From: Archangium sp.
GTDB taxonomy: Bacteria; Myxococcota; Myxococcia; Myxococcales; Myxococcaceae
Direction: 5' to 3'
DNA: 64,000 nucleotides
Assembly: GCA_030695565.1 (NCBI GenBank)
Contig: JAUYRZ010000060.1
Location: forward strand, 62,001 to 126,000
The notes under the pieces are model-generated. The model worked only from the letters and a program-made list of their open reading frames with translations, had not been told where the DNA came from and did not search any database. Shown here piece after piece: positions 51,500-60,172 of the stretch. Made by a program: the position numbers and the translations under genes. Each line of letters opens with the position of its first letter. The stretch's first letter is position 1.

Positions 51500-51728
51500 G
51501 TTCGGGTCTCCCGGTGTCGGTCGGCTCGATGCCGAGCCGATAGAGCCACGCGCACATGACGCTCAACACCAGCAGCGGCGTGGCGATCAACACCAGGTTC
51601 ATCCAGAAACGGTGATCGAAGACGGTCGCCTGAACCAACCGGGCCGACTCGCAATCGGGGCACGCCCCCGCGGCACGGGCCCACATGCTCAACGCCAGCA
51701 CCACGACCCCGATGGCTCGAAACGGCAT
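51492..51728 (-). CDS. Small membrane protein coupled to DUF2243
   Basis: A 78-aa protein starting at ATG 51728 (MPFRAIGVVVLALSMWARAAG), with a signal-like leader, a CPDC motif just after it, and a second hydrophobic helix (MNLVLIATPLLVLSVMCAWL). It overlaps the DUF2243 start by 8 bp. It is short but has coding-like composition. The leader and CPDC suggest an exported, possibly redox-active or metal-binding site. No family recognised. Confidence 0.6.
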   Translation of the reverse strand: MPFRAIGVVVLALSMWARAAGACPDCESARLVQATVFDHRFWMNLVLIATPLLVLSVMCAWLYRLGIEPTDTGRPEHE

Positions 51729-51848
51729 GCGCGTGAAGGATGCAGCCCTCAGGCCAGCCTGGCGCCGGAGGCCACGGCACAACGGGCTCCGCAAACGTTG
51801 CACGCGCTTCGTCGTGACATGGCGCCCTCGACGCCGCAGGATGAAGGC

Positions 51849-52409
51849 ATGACGTTGTCGCTCGTGGTGCTGCTGGCGCTCTCGCAAACCGGACAGCCGC
51901 CCGCTGACGTGCCGGCCGTGCCCCTGGTTCCCGTCGCGCCCGGGTCGGAAGAAGCGCCGGCCGTTCCTGAACCCGCGCCGCGTGCGCCTCCGTCGGTGCT
52001 GGCCCGATCTCTGCTGGCCACGGGCGGCGGCACCCTCGCCGGCGGGGTCAGCCTGGGCATCGCGTTGTTGCTGGTCGGCAACAACCCCAACTTCGATCCC
52101 ACCTTCGCCACCGCCGCGCTCGCCTCGTTGATGATCACCGGCGTCGCCTTCGCGATTCACGAGGCGATGGGCGGCCGGGGGGAGATCACCTTGAGCTTCC
52201 TGCTCACCGCGCTGGTGATGGCCGGCGCCGGTGGGCTCTCGGCGGCCCTCGGCAACGGAGACCGCGTGCTGGCGCCGGTGCTCGCGGCCGCGATCGGCTC
52301 ACTGCCCGCGGCTGCGGCGGCCGTGTTCGGGCTGGAGGCCACCTCGCCCAAGCCGAAGACCCGTGTCGCGATCGCGTTCGGGCCCACCGGGTTCTACGGC
52401 ACGTTCTGA
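51849..52409 (+). CDS. Exported protein with Gly/Ala-rich membrane segments, unknown function
   Basis: A 186-aa protein starting at ATG 51849 with a signal leader (MTLSLVVLLALSQTG), a Pro-rich stretch (about 20-48) and four hydrophobic segments (for example GGTLAGGVSLGIALLLVG, LSFLLTALVMAGAGGLSAAL). It ends in GFYGTF. A longer frame from 51333 is non-coding. No family recognised. Confidence 0.65.
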   Translation: MTLSLVVLLALSQTGQPPADVPAVPLVPVAPGSEEAPAVPEPAPRAPPSVLARSLLATGGGTLAGGVSLGIALLLVGNNPNFDPTFATAALASLMITGVAFAIHEAMGGRGEITLSFLLTALVMAGAGGLSAALGNGDRVLAPVLAAAIGSLPAAAAAVFGLEATSPKPKTRVAIAFGPTGFYGTF

Positions 52410-52413
52410 CGCC

Positions 52414-53079
52414 TCACTGGCAGGTGCCGCCCAGGCACTGCTGGGTTGAGGCACACACCGCACACGGCTCGCCGCCCAGGCCGCAGGCCATCGCGCTCGA
52501 GGCCATGCACACCTTGTCGGGTTGGCAGCAGCCGAAGCGGCAGTTGGTCAGGTCGCATCGCGTGAACACACACCGCCCCGCCTGACACGCCTGATCCGTG
52601 CCGCACGCGATGCACACGCCGCCATCGGAGCCGCACGTGGTGTCGCTGGTGCCGCTGCGGCACGCACCCAGCGGATCGAGACACCCGCTGCACGCGCCCG
52701 CCACGCAGGTACCACGCTCGCAGCGTTGATCGGCCTGGCACACCCCGCAGAACGCCCTGACCGGCCCACACGCGTCGATGCCGTTGTTGGGCGCGCAGCT
52801 GCCGTCGGCGTTGCAACACGACATCACGCAGGTGCACTGCAGCGGGCCCGCATCGGTCACGCCCGCATCGACCACCGGGAGTGCTTCACACCTCGCCGCC
52901 GCGCACCTTTCCTGGCTGGTGCAGCGCGTGCAGACCTCGCCGTTGATGCCGCACTCGAGCCGCGCGGTGCCTTCGACACACTCGGTCTCCGAGGCGCAGC
53001 AGCCGTCACAGGTCGAGCGGTTGCACAGCCGCGGGCAAGCGCACAACCACACCACCAGAAACCAGAGGCTCCACCGCAT
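52414..53079 (-). CDS. Small Cys-rich lipoprotein with three 10-Cys modules
   Basis: A 221-aa protein starting at ATG 53079 with a leader (MRWSLWFLVVWLCACP), probably a lipoprotein signal. It carries three modules of the C-x3/4-C-x2/3-CC type found at 28775 and 25269 (CNRSTCDGCCASETEC, CTCVMSCCNADGSC and CDLTNCRFGCCQPDKVC). Between the second and third lies a shorter CSGCLDPLGAC unit. Secreted and lipid-anchored by inference. The longer frame to 53217 has no family support. Divergent from the 53153 gene. Confidence 0.75.
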   Translation of the reverse strand: MRWSLWFLVVWLCACPRLCNRSTCDGCCASETECVEGTARLECGINGEVCTRCTSQERCAAARCEALPVVDAGVTDAGPLQCTCVMSCCNADGSCAPNNGIDACGPVRAFCGVCQADQRCERGTCVAGACSGCLDPLGACRSGTSDTTCGSDGGVCIACGTDQACQAGRCVFTRCDLTNCRFGCCQPDKVCMASSAMACGLGGEPCAVCASTQQCLGGTCQ

Positions 53080-53129
53080 GAGGAGGGGGACTCTGACAGC
53101 GACTTCGGGCGCGGCCAACGGGCCGTTTG

Positions 53130-53144
53130 ATCCTGTGTCAGGAT
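53130..53144. promoter_or_regulatory. Short perfect palindrome ahead of the choice-of-anchor-D gene
   Basis: ATCCTG-TGT-CAGGAT, a perfect 6-bp inverted repeat, ends 8 bases before the ATG at 53153. It could be an operator or a hairpin that covers the start. Weak on its own. Confidence 0.35.
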
Positions 53145-53152
53145 GGCCAGCA

Positions 53153-56100
53153 ATGCGTCGGCTCGCCCTCGTCGTGCTCACCCTGGCGGTCTCCGGCTGC
53201 AAGTGCGGCGGCGGCACCCTTTCTTCCCGTTTCGGTGAGCTCGTGGTCGTTCAGCTCGGCGCCACCGGCCGCGAGGTGATCTCGCGCGACGCCACCCTCA
53301 CCCTGCCCTCCGCCTTCATGGAGACGCTCGGAGCGGGTGAAGTGCCCGTGCGGAACGTGGGGCTGGAGGAGATCTCGATTCTCTCCGTCACCCGGCTGGA
53401 GGGCGACGCCTCACTTTCGCTCGACGACGCGGTGGGCCTGGTGATCGGCGCCGATCAAGACGCCGTGCTGCCCGTGCGTTTCTCGCCGTTGCAGGCCACC
53501 GACGCGACGCTGCGCGACCTCACCCATCGCGCGAAGTTCTCCCTCGCCCTCTCGGGCGCTCGCGAAGGAGAAGCCGAGGTGCTCATCGAGCTCATCGCGC
53601 TCGCCGTCGCCCGCGACTGCTTCGTGCCCTCGGTGATCGACTTCGGCCAGGTGCCGCTGCAGCAGGCGGTGGTGAGCCCGCTGGTGCTGGAGAACGGCCG
53701 GGCGCTCGCCGCCTCGACCACGTGGAGCGCGGTGACGGGCGCCGACGCGAGCGCCTTCTTCTTCGAAACCACCAGCCCCCTCGAGGTGCCCGCCAACGGC
53801 CGGGTCGAAGTGCCGGTGCGTTTTTCGCCCCTCGAAGAACGCGCGTACGAAGCCACCATCACCGTTCAGCGGGGCGCGGCGTGCCCGGCAGCGCAGGTGC
53901 GGCTCATCGGAGAAGGCAGCAACCAGGCCCTCTCGTGGACTCCGGCGCGCCTCGACTTCGGCCGGCTGCCCCTGGGCGTGTCGCTCACCAAGACCGTCAC
54001 GGTGGTGAACAACGCCAACGTGGCGCTCTCCTTGATCAGCGCGGTGGGCACGGCCGACTTCGTGATCGAACCGGGTGCCCCCACCTCGCTCGCCCCGCGG
54101 TCCAGCACCACGTTGCAGGTGACCTGCGCGCCTCGAGTGCTGGGCCCCTTGAGCGCCCTGCTGGCGCTCGACGTGGGCACCGTGCCCCTCACCCCGGCGC
54201 GCGTTCCGTTGAGCTGCGTCGGCGGCGGGCCGCGCATTCGAGTCGATCCCAACCCCATTCAGTTCGGGCAGGTGCCGCTCAACAGCACCGGCACCGCCGT
54301 CACCCGGCGCCGGCTGCTGGTGCAGAACGTGGGCACCGCCCCGCCGGCCCCGGGCGATGCCACCAACAACCTCGTGCTCGGGCGCGCCGGCACGTTGCCG
54401 TGGTTTGCCATCGTGCCGAAGAACCCCCTCACCCGCGTCGACGAGTTCACCGTCGCCTTGCGCGGCAGCTACGACAACGCCATCGGCCTGCCCGCGGTGG
54501 CGGGAAGAAACTTCGCCGAGTTCGAGGTGTCGATCGCGCCGAGCTCCGCGGGGGTGCGCGAAGCAGACCTGCTGGTCTATTCGAACGATCAGACGGAGCC
54601 CGCGGCCCGCATCGCGCTCACCGCGGTGCCCCGGCTGCCCGAGAGGTGTTCGCTCACCGTCTCACCCGAAGGCGCCGACTTCGGCGCGTCACCACGCGGC
54701 GCCGTGCTCAACCGGATCATCAGCCTCACCAACGCGCCCGACGCCCAGGGCGCTTCGTGTCTGGTCAGCGGCATCGAGATGGCACCGGGCTCCGATCTCG
54801 CGTTCCTGGTGTCGGATCCCCTCGCCTCCAGCATCCTCATTCCGCGGGGGCAGACCCGCGGCGTGCGCGTGCAGGCCGCGGTGCCGGGCGACGCGAACGT
54901 GGGCGACTACCTGCGCGGGGCCCTCCGCTTCAGCGTCAGCGGTGAAGCGGCGCCCCGCTCCATTCCCGTCGATCTCAAGGTGAGCCGGTGCCTGGTGGTC
55001 GACCCGCCGTTGATCGACGTCGGGCTGGTGCAGCAGAACTGCACCTCAGGCGCGAAGACCATCACCCTCTACAACGTGTGCGGCGTGCCCATCACCATCA
55101 CCGGCCACTCCACGCCTTCGTTGCCCTTCCGCGTCACCAGCTCGCCGCTGGGCGCAGGCCCGGTCGTCCTGGATTCCGCCGACCAGCTGCGCATTCAGAT
55201 CGCCGCCGCGCCCGCCACGGTGGGCAACTTCAGCGACGTGCTTCGCATCGACACCGAAGAGGCGGGCGTGCCCTACTCCGAAGGCGTGGCGTTGCGCGTG
55301 GTGGCCGACCCCGACGGCATCCAGCAGGAGACCTTCACGCAGGGCAACGCCGAGGTCGACATTCTGCTGGTCATCGATGACTCCTGTTCGATGGGCGAAG
55401 AGCAGGCCGCGCTCGCCACCAACTTCGCTGCGTTCATGAGCTCGGCGGCCACCAGCAACGGCAACTGGCACATCGGCGTCACCACCACCGACATCTTCAC
55501 CAAGAAGGGCGTGCTCGAGCGCACCAGCACCAACCCCGCCACCCTCACCCCCACCACCCCGAACGTGGCCTCCTTGTTCGCCCAGAAGGTGCAAGTGGGC
55601 ACCACCGGGGCCGGCTACGAGCAGGCGTTGGCCGCGATGTCGCTGGCCATCACCAACCCCAACCGCACCGGGGCGAACGCCGGCTTCCTGAGAACCGACG
55701 CCGCGCTGGCGGTGGTGATCGTCACCGACGCCGTCGAGCAGAGCCCCAACAGCGTGGGCTCGTACCTGGCCACCTTGCGCGCGGCGAAGGGCAACCGGTC
55801 AGAGCTGGTGTCGGTCTCGGTGGTGGGCCCGTTCACGCCGCCCAGCGCCACCTGTTTCACCGAAGGCACGGTCGACCCTTCCCGCTTTCAGGCCGCCATC
55901 ACCTCGACGGGCGGCGTGCGCTCCGACATCTGCACGCAAGATTGGGCGACCGATCTGCAGACCATCAGCCGCTCGGTCTTCGGCGCCCGCAGGGTCTTCG
56001 AGCTGACCAGCACCGCGCGCGGCACCGACATGGCGGTGACCGTCGATGGCGTGCTGCTGCCTGGGTCGGGCTGGCGTTTCGACTCCATCAGCAACGCCGT

Positions 56101-56167
56101 GGTGCTCGACACCGCACCGCCGCCCGGCGCCGTCATCGGCGTGAGCTACCGCACCGCCTGCTTCTGA
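53153..56167 (+). CDS. Choice-of-anchor-D lipoprotein with C-terminal VWA domain
   Basis: A 1004-aa protein starting at ATG 53153 with lipobox LAVSGCK. Residues 30-720 hold tandem choice-of-anchor-D/Ig-like repeats ('DFG.VPL', 'SLTNAPD' type cores). Residues 725-1004 hold a VWA-like domain: MIDAS-type DDSCSMGEEQ, then VVIVTDAVEQ. The tail ends RTACF. The repeats are paralogous to the partial protein at the left edge, but the C-terminal domains differ (VWA here, DUF2135-like there). Family knowledge suggests a cell-surface adhesive or scaffold protein. The extension upstream of 53153 is non-coding. Confidence 0.85.
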   Translation: MRRLALVVLTLAVSGCKCGGGTLSSRFGELVVVQLGATGREVISRDATLTLPSAFMETLGAGEVPVRNVGLEEISILSVTRLEGDASLSLDDAVGLVIGADQDAVLPVRFSPLQATDATLRDLTHRAKFSLALSGAREGEAEVLIELIALAVARDCFVPSVIDFGQVPLQQAVVSPLVLENGRALAASTTWSAVTGADASAFFFETTSPLEVPANGRVEVPVRFSPLEERAYEATITVQRGAACPAAQVRLIGEGSNQALSWTPARLDFGRLPLGVSLTKTVTVVNNANVALSLISAVGTADFVIEPGAPTSLAPRSSTTLQVTCAPRVLGPLSALLALDVGTVPLTPARVPLSCVGGGPRIRVDPNPIQFGQVPLNSTGTAVTRRRLLVQNVGTAPPAPGDATNNLVLGRAGTLPWFAIVPKNPLTRVDEFTVALRGSYDNAIGLPAVAGRNFAEFEVSIAPSSAGVREADLLVYSNDQTEPAARIALTAVPRLPERCSLTVSPEGADFGASPRGAVLNRIISLTNAPDAQGASCLVSGIEMAPGSDLAFLVSDPLASSILIPRGQTRGVRVQAAVPGDANVGDYLRGALRFSVSGEAAPRSIPVDLKVSRCLVVDPPLIDVGLVQQNCTSGAKTITLYNVCGVPITITGHSTPSLPFRVTSSPLGAGPVVLDSADQLRIQIAAAPATVGNFSDVLRIDTEEAGVPYSEGVALRVVADPDGIQQETFTQGNAEVDILLVIDDSCSMGEEQAALATNFAAFMSSAATSNGNWHIGVTTTDIFTKKGVLERTSTNPATLTPTTPNVASLFAQKVQVGTTGAGYEQALAAMSLAITNPNRTGANAGFLRTDAALAVVIVTDAVEQSPNSVGSYLATLRAAKGNRSELVSVSVVGPFTPPSATCFTEGTVDPSRFQAAITSTGGVRSDICTQDWATDLQTISRSVFGARRVFELTSTARGTDMAVTVDGVLLPGSGWRFDSISNAVVLDTAPPPGAVIGVSYRTACF

Positions 56168-56211
56168 AGCGTCTCCCCCGCCACGCCTTGCGCGGCGACT
56201 TGACCATGATT

Positions 56212-56228
56212 AGAGTCTAGTCGACTCT
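56212..56228. promoter_or_regulatory. Palindrome upstream of the SPFH gene
   Basis: AGAGTC-TAGTC-GACTCT, a 6-bp inverted repeat with a 5-base spacer, lies directly before the ribosome site TAAGGAGG (56229-56236) and the GTG at 56241. A possible -35 (TTGACC, 56200-56205) lies upstream. It could be an operator for the SPFH gene pair. Confidence 0.4.
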
Positions 56229-56240
56229 TAAGGAGGTCAT

Positions 56241-57194
56241 GTGATCCGCTATCTCAAGACGACGCCCACGCAGTACGTGATGTTGTTCAAGTCTGGCCAG
56301 GTGAAGCGCGAAGGCGCGGGGCTGTCGTTCTTCTACTGGGAGCCCACTTCGACCGTGGTGATCGTGCCGCTCTCGAGCGCCGACGTGCCGTTTGCCTTTC
56401 AAGAGTCGACGGCCGACTTCCAGACCATCACCGTGCAGGGGCAGCTCACCTGGCGGGTGGCCGACGCGAAGAAGCTGGCGGGCCTGCTCGACCATTCGGT
56501 GACGCAGCGCGGGCAGTGGAAGAGCGACGATCCCCGCAAGCTCGAGGAGCGGCTGGTGCACACCGCGCAGCTGCTGACCCAGAGCGTGGTGGGCAAGCTC
56601 TCGTTGACCCAGGCGCTGGGCAGCAGCGAGCGCCTGGCCGCCACCGTGTTGGCCGGCCTGCGCGCCTCGGAGGCGGTGCAGTTGCTCGGCGTCGAGCTGC
56701 TCTCGGTCGCCGTGCTCGCGGTCAGGCCGACGCCGGAGATGGCGCGTGCGCTCGAGGCCGAAGCGCGTGAGGGCCTGCAGCGTAAGAGTGACGAGGCGAT
56801 CTACGAGCGGCGCACCGCGGCGGTCGAGTCGGAGCGACGGGTGAAGGAGTCGGAGCTGCAGACCGAGGTGATGGTCGAGCAGAAGCGCCGCCACATTCGT
56901 GAGACGAAGATGGCCGCCGACATCGCGATGGAAAAGGAGCGCGAGGCGCTGGTGGAGCAGATGGCCTCGAACGACAAGAAGGCGGCGGACGCGGCGGCGT
57001 GGGCGCTCACCAAACAGCTCGAGCCCCTGCGCACCATGGACTGGAAGATTCTCTCGGCGATGCAGGCAGGCGGTGGTGACCCCGGCAACAACATCGCCGT
57101 CGCGTTCCGCGAGCTGGCCGAAAACGCGGGGCGAATCGGCGAGCTCAACATCAGCCCGGATCTGCTCCGCTCCCTGATGCCGTCAAAGAAGTGA
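56241..57194 (+). CDS. SPFH (band-7/flotillin-like) domain protein
   Basis: A 317-aa protein starting at GTG 56241, with TAAGGAGG 4 bases ahead. Residues 1-180 are an SPFH domain (YVMLFKSGQVKREGAGLSFF, VTQRGQWK, VGKLSLTQALGSS). A long charged coiled-coil follows (about 180-260, ESERRVKESELQTEVMVEQK), then a short C-terminal domain. SPFH proteins oligomerise on membranes. The next gene on the same strand, 53 bp on, is the NAD-kinase-like gene at 57248. This pairing is, as I recall, found in other phyla. Confidence 0.85.
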   Translation: MIRYLKTTPTQYVMLFKSGQVKREGAGLSFFYWEPTSTVVIVPLSSADVPFAFQESTADFQTITVQGQLTWRVADAKKLAGLLDHSVTQRGQWKSDDPRKLEERLVHTAQLLTQSVVGKLSLTQALGSSERLAATVLAGLRASEAVQLLGVELLSVAVLAVRPTPEMARALEAEAREGLQRKSDEAIYERRTAAVESERRVKESELQTEVMVEQKRRHIRETKMAADIAMEKEREALVEQMASNDKKAADAAAWALTKQLEPLRTMDWKILSAMQAGGGDPGNNIAVAFRELAENAGRIGELNISPDLLRSLMPSKK

Positions 57195-57209
57195 ATCAGC
57201 TGTTCCCCG

Positions 57210-57222
57210 CTCCCTTCGGGAG
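57210..57222. terminator. Hairpin between SPFH and NAD-kinase-like genes
   Basis: CTCCC-TTC-GGGAG stem-loop followed by AGGGTCAGGGTGAGGG, in the 53-bp gap. A member of the recurrent gene-end hairpin family. Since the downstream gene is on the same strand it may lower read-through rather than end the transcript. Confidence 0.5.
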
Positions 57223-57247
57223 AGGGTCAGGGTGAGGGCCGAACGTC

Positions 57248-58201
57248 ATGGAAAAGCTGATCCTGATCACACGTAAGACGCGCCTCGAAGCGCTCACCGA
57301 ACGCTTCAACACGCAAGCCCAGGCGAAGTTCTACCTGACGCAAGCGGGGCTCGATTTCGACGACTACGCGAAGGAGCACGATCACTACCGCCGTGCGCTC
57401 GAAAAGACGCAGCAAGCGATGCAGCTGGGCATGCCCATCCAGACCCTGGAGCGATCGCTGGTGCCCACCTACCTCTTCGCGCCCAGCGACGTGGTGGTGG
57501 TGCTCGGCCAGGACGGCACGGTGGCGAACACCGCGAAGTACATCGGTCACTGCCCGCTGCTGGGCGTGAACCCGGACCCCGAACGGTTCGACGGCGTGCT
57601 GCTGCCTTTCCGGGTTGACGGTCTGCGCCGCGGGCTGGAAACGACGCTCGCGAAGAAGGCGGTGGTGAAAGAAGTGACGCTGGCCGAAGCCGTTCTCTCT
57701 GATGGCCAGAAGCTGCTCGCCTTCAACGATCTCTTCATCGGCGCGCGCACGCACGTGTCGGCGCACTACCGGCTGACGGTGAAGAACGGCCCGGCGAAGG
57801 GGAAGACCAGGGAGGCGGGACCCCGTGGCGAGCGGCAGTCTTCGAGCGGAATCATCGTCTCGACCGGCGCGGGCTCGACGGGATGGTTGTCATCGGTGTG
57901 CAACATGGCCTCGGGCATGTCGCGCCAGCTCGGGGGCAGCGCGCTCGAGCCGATTCACCTCGAGTGGGATGCGCGGCAGCTCTACTTCGTGGTGCGCGAG
58001 CCGTTCATCTCGAAGAGCTCGGGAGCGACGTACACGGCCGGCTACATCAATGAAGGTGCGCCGCTCGAGTTGGAGTCGTTGATGCCCAGCGGTGGCGTGA
58101 TCTTCAGCGACGGGATGGAAGACGACGCGTTGTCCTTCACCTCTGGCCTCGTCGCGCGCATCGGGCCGTCGCAGCAACGGGCTCGCCTGGTGATGAACTA
58201 A
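57248..58201 (+). CDS. NAD-kinase-like / 'sugar kinase' family protein, SPFH partner
   Basis: A 317-aa soluble protein whose fold resembles NAD/diacylglycerol kinases. The Gly-rich loop reads VVVVLGQDGTVANTAKYI (GQDG instead of GGDG), followed by NPDPERFDGVLLPF, a NDLFIGART segment and IIVSTGAGSTGW. GQDG is, from memory, normal in this subfamily, which is often found beside an SPFH gene. The start MEKLILITRKTRLEALTERF is also a family feature. It may be a kinase with an unknown substrate or a non-catalytic binder. Its stop overlaps the end of the convergent SUKH-like gene by 4 bp. Confidence 0.8.
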   Translation: MEKLILITRKTRLEALTERFNTQAQAKFYLTQAGLDFDDYAKEHDHYRRALEKTQQAMQLGMPIQTLERSLVPTYLFAPSDVVVVLGQDGTVANTAKYIGHCPLLGVNPDPERFDGVLLPFRVDGLRRGLETTLAKKAVVKEVTLAEAVLSDGQKLLAFNDLFIGARTHVSAHYRLTVKNGPAKGKTREAGPRGERQSSSGIIVSTGAGSTGWLSSVCNMASGMSRQLGGSALEPIHLEWDARQLYFVVREPFISKSSGATYTAGYINEGAPLELESLMPSGGVIFSDGMEDDALSFTSGLVARIGPSQQRARLVMN

Positions 58202-58773
58202 AACGCCAACTCGAACACTTCGTACTCGCGCGAGGTCTCGAGCCGCGTGTCGACGCGCTCACCCAGCTGCTCCATCGCATCGACCAGGTGCATCGGGCTC
58301 AGCCCGCTTCCCAGCGCCGAAGGGAGCAGCCGCTCTTCGACCAGCAACGGCCGGTGCATCACCTGCCAACTGCGCGCGAGGTGCTGGGCAGCGCCGCCGG
58401 CGATCATCTGCTCGGCCCATACGTCGAGGTCAGGCGCGAACGGGCTCAGCCGTTCATCGACGGGATCGAAGCGCACCACCGCGCCGTCCGAATCCACCGC
58501 GAACTGCCGCAGCACCGCGTCCATCGCGAAGAAGGTGAGCCGACGATCGAGATCGAACCACCGGCGCCAGCCTTCGTTCGAGTTCCAGGCCTTGAGCCCC
58601 GGCAACGAGCCGCACACTTCAGCCGGCAGCACCAACAGCGCGTCATCGAGCGCGCGAAAGCCATTCTTGAGCTGGTACAGCCGGGCCAGCTCCGGGCTCA
58701 GTTTCAATCCCGCTGAAGGGCCCGAGAGACGGCCCAGCGCAGGCGAGGAGCGGTTCACGAGGAAGGAGAGCAC
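58198..58773 (-). CDS. SMI1/KNR4-like (SUKH-type) protein
   Basis: About 191 aa from GTG 58773 (VLSFLVNRSSPALG); a TTG at 58791 is possible. It has the SUKH signature order: LSPELARLYQLKNGF, the 'LPGLKAWNSNEGWRRW' segment, and 'FFAMDAVLRQFAV..DGAVVRF' near residue 95. Many SUKH proteins are toxin-immunity proteins, but others are housekeeping, and no toxin gene is adjacent. No signal peptide, so it acts in the cytoplasm. Confidence 0.65.
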   Translation of the reverse strand: MLSFLVNRSSPALGRLSGPSAGLKLSPELARLYQLKNGFRALDDALLVLPAEVCGSLPGLKAWNSNEGWRRWFDLDRRLTFFAMDAVLRQFAVDSDGAVVRFDPVDERLSPFAPDLDVWAEQMIAGGAAQHLARSWQVMHRPLLVEERLLPSALGSGLSPMHLVDAMEQLGERVDTRLETSREYEVFELAF

Positions 58774-58791
58774 GGCACCCCGCCTTTCCAA

Positions 58792-58894
58792 CTCCCGTGC
58801 CGCAAGTCGTTGAGCGGACTTAGAAGTTGGTCTGCTGTCAGCGGGCAGGACATTGGAGTCAGGCCCTCAGGGATCTAGCGGTACATTCGCGCCC
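58792..58894. promoter_or_regulatory. Divergent gap between SUKH-like and PuuD genes
   Basis: About 100 bp holding promoters for both directions. I see only short partial palindromes (AGTTGG near 58825). No confident promoter boxes. Confidence 0.35.
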
Positions 58895-60118
58895 GTGACT
58901 GTCCACGAGTTCCTCGATCTCCTCATCCGTTGGGTTCACCTGATTGCCGGCATCATGTGGATCGGCAACTCGATGCTCTTCAACTGGCTCGACCGCAACC
59001 TGGAGAAGGCGGCCGGCCGCGAGAACGAGGTCGGGTACGAAGGAAAGATGTGGATGGTCCACTCCGGTGGCTTCTACGAGGTGGAGAAGCGCCAGCTCTC
59101 ACCGGGGCAGATGCCGAAGACGCTGCACTGGTTCAAGTGGCAGAACTTCAGCGCCTGGGCTTCGGGCATCGCGCTGTTGATCGTCGTCTATTACCTGAAC
59201 GGCGGCGCGTACCTCATCGACCCTTCGGTGCGCGCGCTGGGGTTGCCGCAGGCGATCGCGCTCTCGGTGCTCTCGCTGGTGCTGCCCTTCACCGTCTACC
59301 ACTTCATGTGGCGCACCATCGGCAAGTCGGCGCCCACCGTCGCGGGCCTGGTGTCGATCGGCGCGCTGCTCACCGTCACCTACGCGCTCACGCAGATGTT
59401 CTCGGGGCGCGCCGCGTACCTGCACGTCGGCGTGCTGCTGGGTACGGTGATGACCGGCAACGTGTGGATGGTGATCGTGCCCAGTCAGCGCAAGCTCGTC
59501 GCCGCGACCGAGTCGGGCCAGGAGCAGGACTACGCGCTCAACCAGCGCGCCAAGCAGCGCAGCATTCACAACAACTACATGACGTTCCCGTTGCTCTTCA
59601 TCATGTTGAGCAACCACTTCCCCGGCACCTACAGCCACCCGCTGAACTGGCTCGTGCTCTTCGTGTTGATGTTCGGGGGCGCGGGCGTTCGGCACTTCAT
59701 GAACATCCGCTACTCGCTCAAGAGTACGGCCGCGTGGTTGGGGCCAATCGTGGCGATTCTGGTGGTGTCCACCGCGCTGCTCTTCGGGCTCACTGCGCGG
59801 CCCGCCGTCGCCACGCCGCCGCCCAGCACCACCGCGCTGACGCCCGACAAACCGAAGGTCGCCTTCGCGCAGGTCAACACCATCATTCAGGCGCGCTGCA
59901 CGAGCTGTCACTCGGCCAAGCCCACCGAGCCGATGTTCCCGGTGGCCCCGACGGGCGTGATGTTCGACTCGCCTGAGCAGATCGTCATCCTCGCGCCGCG
60001 CATCAAGGATCGCGCGGTGGTGACGCGCACGATGCCGTTCATCAACAAGACGGGCATGGCCGATGACGAGCGTGAGCTGCTCGGCCGCTGGGTCGATGAG
60101 GGCGCACACGGCCCTTGA
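58895..60118 (+). CDS. puuD: Urate hydroxylase PuuD-like protein (membrane domain plus cytochrome c)
   Basis: A 407-aa protein with about eight membrane helices (for example RWVHLIAGIMWIGNSMLF, NFSAWASGIALLIVVYYL) followed by a periplasmic cytochrome c domain with the heme motif CTSCH (near residue 338). This is the PuuD architecture, where urate is oxidised to 5-hydroxyisourate without H2O2. GTG 58895 (MTVHEFLDLL) is preferred over a TTG at 58853. The membrane domain has PuuD signatures such as WMVHSGGFYEVEK. No other purine-breakdown gene is in the window. Electrons probably go to the respiratory chain. Confidence 0.88.
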   Translation: MTVHEFLDLLIRWVHLIAGIMWIGNSMLFNWLDRNLEKAAGRENEVGYEGKMWMVHSGGFYEVEKRQLSPGQMPKTLHWFKWQNFSAWASGIALLIVVYYLNGGAYLIDPSVRALGLPQAIALSVLSLVLPFTVYHFMWRTIGKSAPTVAGLVSIGALLTVTYALTQMFSGRAAYLHVGVLLGTVMTGNVWMVIVPSQRKLVAATESGQEQDYALNQRAKQRSIHNNYMTFPLLFIMLSNHFPGTYSHPLNWLVLFVLMFGGAGVRHFMNIRYSLKSTAAWLGPIVAILVVSTALLFGLTARPAVATPPPSTTALTPDKPKVAFAQVNTIIQARCTSCHSAKPTEPMFPVAPTGVMFDSPEQIVILAPRIKDRAVVTRTMPFINKTGMADDERELLGRWVDEGAHGP

Positions 60119-60137
60119 GTTCACACCCTCCAGAAAC

Positions 60138-60162
60138 GCCCTCTCCCCGAGGGGAAGAGGGC
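60138..60162. terminator. Hairpin between PuuD and kinase genes
   Basis: GCCCTCTCCCC / GGGGAAGAGGGC, an imperfect stem of about 11 bp with a GA loop, 19 bp after the PuuD stop and 10 bp before the kinase ATG. A member of the recurrent family. Confidence 0.55.
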
Positions 60163-60172
60163 TGATCCTCAC

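Noticed and set aside
58198-58773. SUKH-like gene as part of a toxin-immunity locus
   Set aside because: No toxin, polymorphic repeat cassette or secretion gene is adjacent; the neighbours are housekeeping-like.
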